From positions 1,201,501-1,265,500 of the forward strand of contig JACEVL010000078.1 of assembly GCA_020284085.1 (NCBI GenBank): a DNA stretch of 64,000 nucleotides. Direction: 5' to 3'. Positions 58,236 through 64,000 of the stretch are shown here, piece by piece (positions within the stretch are counted from its first letter, which is position 1; each line of letters opens with the position of its first letter). This DNA comes from Aporrectodea caliginosa. Lineage: Eukaryota > Annelida > Clitellata > Crassiclitellata > Lumbricidae. Below the pieces are notes generated by a model. That model worked only from the letters and a program-made list of their open reading frames with translations. It made no database searches and was not told where the DNA came from. Both the position numbers and the translations under genes were made by a program.

Positions 58236-58281
58236 GTTGAATTGACTAAATTAGTCAATTAGCTTTGCTTTTGCCAATTTA

Positions 58282-58333
58282 CGCCATCTAGCGAATAGTT
58301 AACAGTTAGTTTGCAGTTACTCGCTAGATGGCG
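58282..58333. repeat. 13-bp inverted repeat
   Basis: CGCCATCTAGCGA (58282-58294) and TCGCTAGATGGCG (58321-58333) are exact complements around a 26-base loop containing GTTAACAGTTAG. It may be the pair of ends of a tiny foldback element. Confidence 0.7.
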
Positions 58334-58734
58334 AATATTGCAGCAGCTACCACTCGTTTTAAGATAAATAAATAAAATGTCTTAATCGCCTTTTAACGAT
58401 ATCTACAAACATTACTAAAGACTCGCACAAATAAGTTAAATATTGTGCAGAAATTATTTTGAATTAATATGCATAGATATTATTAGACGAATGTAGAAGA
58501 GATTTTTGTTTGAAGACACCGTTTTTAATGTAACCTTTTATCGCCTATCTTATATATAAAGGAACAATAGTTATCATTAGGTCTAGTCAGACGGCCAAGC
58601 ATTATTCAGACGTCCAACCGCTCGTGGTAGGAGTTTACTGTGGAATACGTAAGGGCCAATCAAGCCAAGTTGGTATTCTGAATAACGCGGAAAGCCATGA
58701 TCGACTAGATTTTTTGTAGTATGACAGACGAGTA

Positions 58735-59065
58735 TTGTATTGTATTGTATTGTATTGTATTTTATTGTATTGTATTTGGCTATTTATAAAGCGCTTCTCA
58801 CAGCAAAAGCCTTTCAGAAGCTCTCCCAGTGCGAGCAACCCGAGGGAAAAGGCAGGATTTTAGTTAGAAAAAGATGAGGAGAGACTACCAGAAAGGATGG
58901 CAGAGCGAACCGGTGGAGGAAGTCCATTCCACAGAGAAGGACCTATGCAGGCGAAGGATCTGGATTGAGCCATCGCAGTCCTGACACGGGGAACAAGAAG
59001 CTCAAGCCGATCAGAGGATCGAAGAGGACGCAGCGAAGTGGCAGAGAGTGGGCGAAGCATGAGAT
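58735..59065 (-). mobile_element. LINE 3' fragment (minus strand) with (ATACA)n tail
   Basis: The minus-strand frame reads LRSSDRLELLVPRVRTAMAQ, then RSFACIGPSLWNGLPPPVRS and AILSGSLSSSF: the reverse transcriptase C-terminal end of a CR1/L2-like element. The (TGTAT)n run at 58735-58770 is its 3' tail. Confidence 0.88.
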
Positions 59066-60050
59066 CGCAAAGGTAGGCCTACGCTGGAACCTATCTTAAG
59101 TGTCCGAATGGAATAATATTCATCAGTCAATTATTATGCGAGCAGCAGAATTACAGAATACACACGGGTCCAGTCACTTCACCGTGACGAATAAAGTCCA
59201 GGTGCATTTAAGTATTAAAAAAATTATAACTAAACGTTTTTACCCGAGGTTTGTTCCCAGGTGAGATTTTTCAGGGTTTCGCTATTCATTCATTCTGAGA
59301 ATTTATATAGCGCTTCTTAAAGATATCTACTCTAATCCGAAGATCATCCTCAATTAATATTTTAAAATCTAAACTTAAAACGTATCTCTTCTCTAAGTAG
59401 GCCTACTATGATTAAGTACATTGTAACGCGTCCTTTGAGTAAGACTTTGTTTTATTAAGGCGCGTATAAATGCAAGTTGTATTGTATTGTATTGTACTCA
59501 GAGGCGCTCTGCGCTAGGCTATTATGATGATAAGTGTCATTACGAACGAAAATATTACATCAGTTTAGCAAAAGAATGCACAGTTACTGTCAGTTAGCTA
59601 GAAGAGTCACCATTGGCGGGCCAAAGCACACGCGTGGAACCAACCAACGGATTCCCGTCGACAGCTGACAGATGACATGGATGTTCAGAGTCTCTGAGCC
59701 AAGTTGCGTCGATAGAGTAGAGCGGCCACAGGTGACGGCGTTCGCAAACGCGGTGACTATGCCGACGAGCAGTCCCTCAATGATAGAAGATGATGCAAGT
59801 CCGACTAAGCTTATTCGTCGAGGCACAGGAAAGTACGCTGAAAAAGGCATTCGTCGTGTGTCGGTCGGTAGATTGAAGCTCATCTAGTGACTGAAGGTCG
59901 AGGTCACTCCAATGGCCCGCGTCGGTCGTCCTCCACCAAGACGAAAACACTCGGCTACAGGCGCCGTAGACGATCCGTATGGCTGAGGCTCGACCGTAGG
60001 CCTACTTCAAAAGGATGGGTCTGATGCAGTCATATGGCGACAAGGCGAAT
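59066..60050. other. No gene recognised
   Basis: A LINE tail lies near 59285-59330 (GAATTTATATAGCGCTTC) and a (TATTG)n run near 59478-59500. The open frames at 59590-59887 on both strands resemble no known protein. Confidence 0.45.
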
Positions 60051-60054
60051 TTGC

Positions 60055-61262
60055 ATTGTATTGTATTGTATTTATAAATTTATGAAGCACCTCTCACAAT
60101 GAACACCAATCAGATGCTAGAACACTGATGCTACATGTGGCTACAACTAATGCTACATGTGGCTACATGGTTTTCTCTCGACTTTTAAAGACGCATTTTT
60201 CAGTTGTTTGATGGCCACGTGTTGAGCGCTTCTGTGAGACTCTTAGTGGCGCTATATAAATGTCTTGTTACATTACATTACAATACATTACAGAGGCGTT
60301 CTCAGTGCGAAAGACCCGAAGCGAAAATAGTGGTCTTAATTAAGACAGCGAAAGGAAGCAGCTGAACCACCGGATAATATCAAAGAACGAGTTGATGTAG
60401 GAGTTGGTTCCATAGTGAAGGGCCAATGAAGGCAAAAGCTCGAGATTTAGCCATAGCATGGGCGTATTTAGGGGGTGGTTTTACGGGTTCACACCCCGAA
60501 ATAAGTTTCCAAAATTTTTCGATATGCTTTTACAATTTACATGCGAAATACAAAAACCTGGACTTTTGCGACGATTTTCAATGGACCACTTTAAACCTCC
60601 TCCAAAATTTGTTGCTGGCTACGCCCATGAGCCATAGCAGTCCTCAATCGTGGGACAAGAAGGTCAAGGCGATCAAGTGAGCGAAGCGGACGTCGAGAGG
60701 TGGCGGAGATAGGTCGGCGAATGAGGCCACATAGGTACTTTGGAGCTAGGCCAGAGTAAGACCGGTAGATTAAGAACGAGAACCCAAAGCCGGATACGAG
60801 CAGTGAGAGGGAGCCAGTGAAGATGTTCCAGCATATAGGAGGAGATGTGCGAGAAGCGGGGCAGTCGGGCTATCAGCCTGGCAGCCGCATTAAGCACAGA
60901 TTGAAGAGGGGAGAGGCGCACTTTAGGATCGCTTACAAAAAGAGAGTTTCAGTAATCAATGCGGGAGCAGATGAAGGCATGGACTATAGACGTAAAGACC
61001 GAGCTCTGAGGCGTCTCAGGTCGAAGTCTCAGGGTGAGATTCTTGTTGTGTTGTGAGAAAGTAAGTGTGGTGTCAAGGACATTGTAGGACAGCGCCTAGG
61101 TCACGGACACTGGACGAGAAAGTGAAAGATGGAAAAAAATTTGCAAGAAGAGCGAAGTCGAGCTTAAGAAGCTGCTGTCGGGTACCAAACCAGATCAGTT
61201 GAGTCTTTGATGAATTGAGTGAAAGCCGATTGGAGGACATCCACAAGTGAAGGTCTTGGGAG
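60055..61262 (-). mobile_element. LINE 3' half (minus strand), same family as 58735-59065
   Basis: Reading the minus strand from 61262: RLNWFGTRQQLLKLDFALLA, then a broken FTFSSSVRDLGAVL, TLTFSQHNKNLTL, VFTSIVHAFICSRIDY, then LSPLQSVLNAAARLIARLPR and YMLEHLHWLPLTARI. This is the ordered C-terminal half of a CR1/L2-type reverse transcriptase, with stops and frameshifts. The (TGTAT)n tail is at 60055-60072. A MITE interrupts it at 60457-60629. Confidence 0.9.
60457..60629. mobile_element. 173-bp MITE nested in the LINE, with 8-bp target duplication
   Basis: Ends CATGGGCGTA / TACGCCCATG are exact inverted repeats. AGCCATAG lies directly on both sides (60449-60456 and 60630-60637). The uninterrupted equivalent of the site is seen in the paralogous LINE at about 58965-58985. 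Confidence 0.88.
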
Positions 61263-61298
61263 AGAGCATAATTATAGTATTAAATAGCGACAATTTCT

Positions 61299-61466
61299 AG
61301 AGCGCCTAACACAGCACTTGCCGTTATAAGGGCGCCTAACCCTATAGGGCGCCGTAATACAGCACTTGCCGTTATAAGGGCGCCTAACCCTATAGGGCGC
61401 CGTAATACAGCACTTGCCGTTATAAGGGCGCCTAACCCTATAGGTCGCCATAACACAGCACTTCGC
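61299..61466. repeat. 48-bp tandem repeat, about 3.4 copies
   Basis: The unit starts CAGCACTTGCCGTTATAAGG and continues GCGCCTAACCCTATAGGGCG. Each unit contains the internal palindrome-like GGCGCCTAA...TAGGGCGCC. Near-identical copies. Confidence 0.95.
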
Positions 61467-63812
61467 CAATTCCGATGCCGATCCGGGAGACCAGCTTATA
61501 TACCGGCGCTATATCAAATCCAGTCCGCAGTAGCCAAACTCCTCTGTTCGTTCCGGTGCCAGGTCAAAATCCGGGGAGGTCAAGCCGAGGAGACAGCATG
61601 GTGCTACGGTGGTAATCGGTGATGATGGTGGTCGTGTGGTGGCGCAGGAGTAGAATCAGGAGTATCAATCAATCATCATTTTATTGATCCAGTTCATCAA
61701 ATATAACAGGTGTTGAAATGAAATACATCAACATTAAGCTAATAAACAGAAGTAACACTCAATAATACAAGTAATATAAGAAATCCAGAGCAAAAGGCAC
61801 ACCTAGAAGGGAGAAAAACTCCCGCTGTTTAGGGGCCCTAGTTTGGAATGTGGGTGGCAAGTTTTTCCGAGATAATTTGTCGATAAGATAGGTTTATTAC
61901 ATAAAGAAAAAATTACAAACAAACAAGAGTTCATCAAAGACGATACACCAGACCAAATTAGTTATACGTTATTTTGAATATAGGCACGAGTAAGTTTTTT
62001 AAATTGAGGGAGTAGAGTCAGGATAGGATAGCTTGAAGAGTTCGGTTTGTACTTAACCCTATAGACCCCTCTAGAAGGTAAATCGTGACTATTTGCTTTC
62101 GATGGCAGACGTTGTAGCGCCTCTGAGTAGTTACCCTGAAGTGGCGCTATATAAATTTCATTGATAGTCATTTCAGTGTTGGCATCTAGAGTAGGCCTTT
62201 ATTGAGCGTCGCTTGTTAGGTTTCTCTTGAAATGGCGCTATATAAATTTATGGTTAGGCTACTATTTACAATAGTCCCTGTTACACGATCGTTTCAAAAT
62301 TCAAACCGACTCTTTATTACAATTAATTAGTGAACATCAGAACTCAAGGCTTTTATGTTTAATTGCAGTTCTCAAAACAAAACTAGGCCTATAGCTACGT
62401 CCTCGGAATAACCACATCACATATTATGACAACTAAATAATAGGCCTAATACACAATGGCTTAATTATTAGGCCTACTATCAAGGACCATAACGTTTCAC
62501 TCGTCCAAGGAAAATACTTCTCCCCCGCTTCTTCAATCACTATAATATTATATGCTCTTGTTTGCAATGCAGTTCACAGTTCACTGCAAAACTACCTTGT
62601 GAATAAGTTGGTTCCCGCAACTTTCGCTTTTTGGGCGCTGTATAAATTTCGAGATTACGATTTGGGTAAAGCCGTAGTTTACGTTGCCAAATTAGTTTAA
62701 TGTCTTCAATGCCGTACTTTACGTTGGCAAGTAGGCAGTCTACCAATGTCCTTGATAAGTGTCATCAATCCAGCATCCATTTAAGCAAGCAATTATTTTC
62801 ATAAATCGAGCTTCCATTTTAAATTGGCTATAATATTATGTAAAATAATTTGCCAACGTAAACTATGGTTTCCCACGATCTGCGTGGTATCGTCAGGGAC
62901 GTAGGCCTAACTAGCGTTGGTCTGGGGGGGCCTTTAGCCCCCCAAACGAAGCTGAAGCTCCCCAAATAAATTAAGCCGCCAGGCTCCACTATAGGCTCGG
63001 GTTACCACACTCGCCATGTTCAAGGCTTAAAACCCATCCCCAAACGAAAAGTCCTAGTTACGACACTGGGTATCGTTCGAGTTTAAACAAGTTTTGTCAG
63101 TGGACTTGACTTGGAATCTTCACTCTAGGCCTATAGGACCTACTCCTTGTCGCAAAACCCCCAGTCCATTAATGTCTAAATCCACCACTGCTAACATACC
63201 GTAGGCCTATAGACAGATTACAGAAATTGAGTGTTGTGACTGAAGCTCCTGTGAAGAATGGCCACTGCAACGATGACGATGATAGTATGGAGGCCGCGTT
63301 GATCGTGCTGACCTCTGACCGACCCTCGACTGCCAGATCTGTCCTCCATCTTTTCCTGTAGAAGGACGTGAAACGTTCGTTCTCCCATTCGATCTCTATA
63401 GCTGAACGGAGTTACGACTACGACGCCGTTGTTCTCGTGTCTCGTATCTGCCGAGAAAAGTAAAGCAAGAATTGCATGGTAATTGTAATTGTAATCTCTA
63501 CAATACTTACAATACAATACCACTGCATTTGATATCGCCCTTCTTCCAAAGGGGAACGGACATTAATCCTCTGGACATAACCCCCCGGACATTCTTCTAC
63601 CAATTTCAGACAGATACAATATAATACGAAGAAATTGAAACTAGTCAAATTTCGACAACCCAAGAAAGGAAGGGCAATTGGTGAAGTATAGGCTACTTCA
63701 GTGGCTTCTATCCCCCTAAACAGCCGGGCTCAATCCCTCCACTTCCCCCTCCTGGGCCGGGCCTCCCCTCTCTCCCAGATCCCAAATTGCCGACGTGAGT
63801 TTTAGCTAATTT
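61467..63812. other. No gene recognised; scattered LINE tails
   Basis: LINE tails at about 62110-62165 (+; GTAGCGCCTCTGAGTAGTTA, GGCGCTATATAAATTTC), 62205-62255 (+; GGCGCTATATAAATTTATGG) and 62628-62660 (+; GGGCGCTGTATAAATTTC). No host exon is identified. Confidence 0.5.
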
Positions 63813-64000
63813 CCATAGGCGTATTTAGGGGGGAGTTTTACGGATTCAAACACCCCCTCCGAAATAAGTTTTAGATTTTTTTCAAATACAAATTATGCTT
63901 TTACAAAATCGAGTCGCTTAATTGGACGATGTCACCGGTTCACACTAATTTAAACAAGTAAATTAGGTCTGTATCTTGTAGAAAGTGTGATAAAAATTGA
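63813..64000. mobile_element. Second copy of the CATGGGCGTA MITE, cut by the window end
   Basis: CATAGGCGTATTTAGGGGGG, TTTTACGGATTCA, CCGAAATAAGTTT and TATGCTTTTAC follow the order of the 60457-60629 element. The right end is not visible. Confidence 0.65.

Noticed and set aside
59590..59887. Overlapping open frames on both strands with protein-like composition
   Set aside because: No recognisable similarity, no splice-site support, and the region sits among LINE fragments.

Overview
The window looks like invertebrate animal nuclear DNA. It has two intron-rich host genes on the + strand, GT-AG introns of a few hundred bases to several kb, and dense transposon debris between and inside them. 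The many TAGGCCTA-type words, the intact Ago-clade Argonaute and the zinc-knuckle Vasa suggest a marine deuterostome or similar invertebrate. The phylum is inference only.

Layout: 243-16224 holds almost all of an Argonaute gene. I assembled 19 canonical coding exons in one continuous frame (854 complete residues, 5' end outside the window), plus an 81-nt in-frame cassette exon at 2845-2925 that partly duplicates the next exon. A candidate 3' UTR runs to a poly(A) signal near 18336. From about 18.4 to 28.1 kb I see no gene, only SINEs, small MITEs and short tandem repeats. From 28.1 to 43.3 kb is a transposon cluster: a CTGT microsatellite split by a degraded hAT-like element, a LINE 3' fragment, a young LTR retrotransposon with about 1-kb LTRs and an internally deleted pol, a minisatellite, a transposase-like relic and more LINE pieces.

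43715-53823 is a complete vasa/DDX4-type DEAD-box helicase gene (10 coding exons, 1038 aa, frame closed exactly). Its large second exon encodes eleven CCHC zinc knuckles in tandem. From 54 to 64 kb are its 3' flank and another LINE/SINE/MITE graveyard, including a LINE fragment with a 336-aa reading frame and a MITE nested in a LINE with a visible 8-bp target duplication.

How the genes relate: Argonaute uses small RNAs to cleave or silence transcripts, and Vasa is the germ-granule RNA helicase of the piRNA pathway. Both families act in RNA silencing and germline control of the kinds of retroelement seen around them. Their closeness (27.5 kb, same strand) may be chance. The items most worth a second look are the duplicated Argonaute exon with inverted SINEs beside it, the eleven-knuckle Vasa array, decoy splice acceptors inside both genes, a 71-bp TTAA-flanked palindromic MITE present three times, and the frame-preserving deletion in the LTR element.
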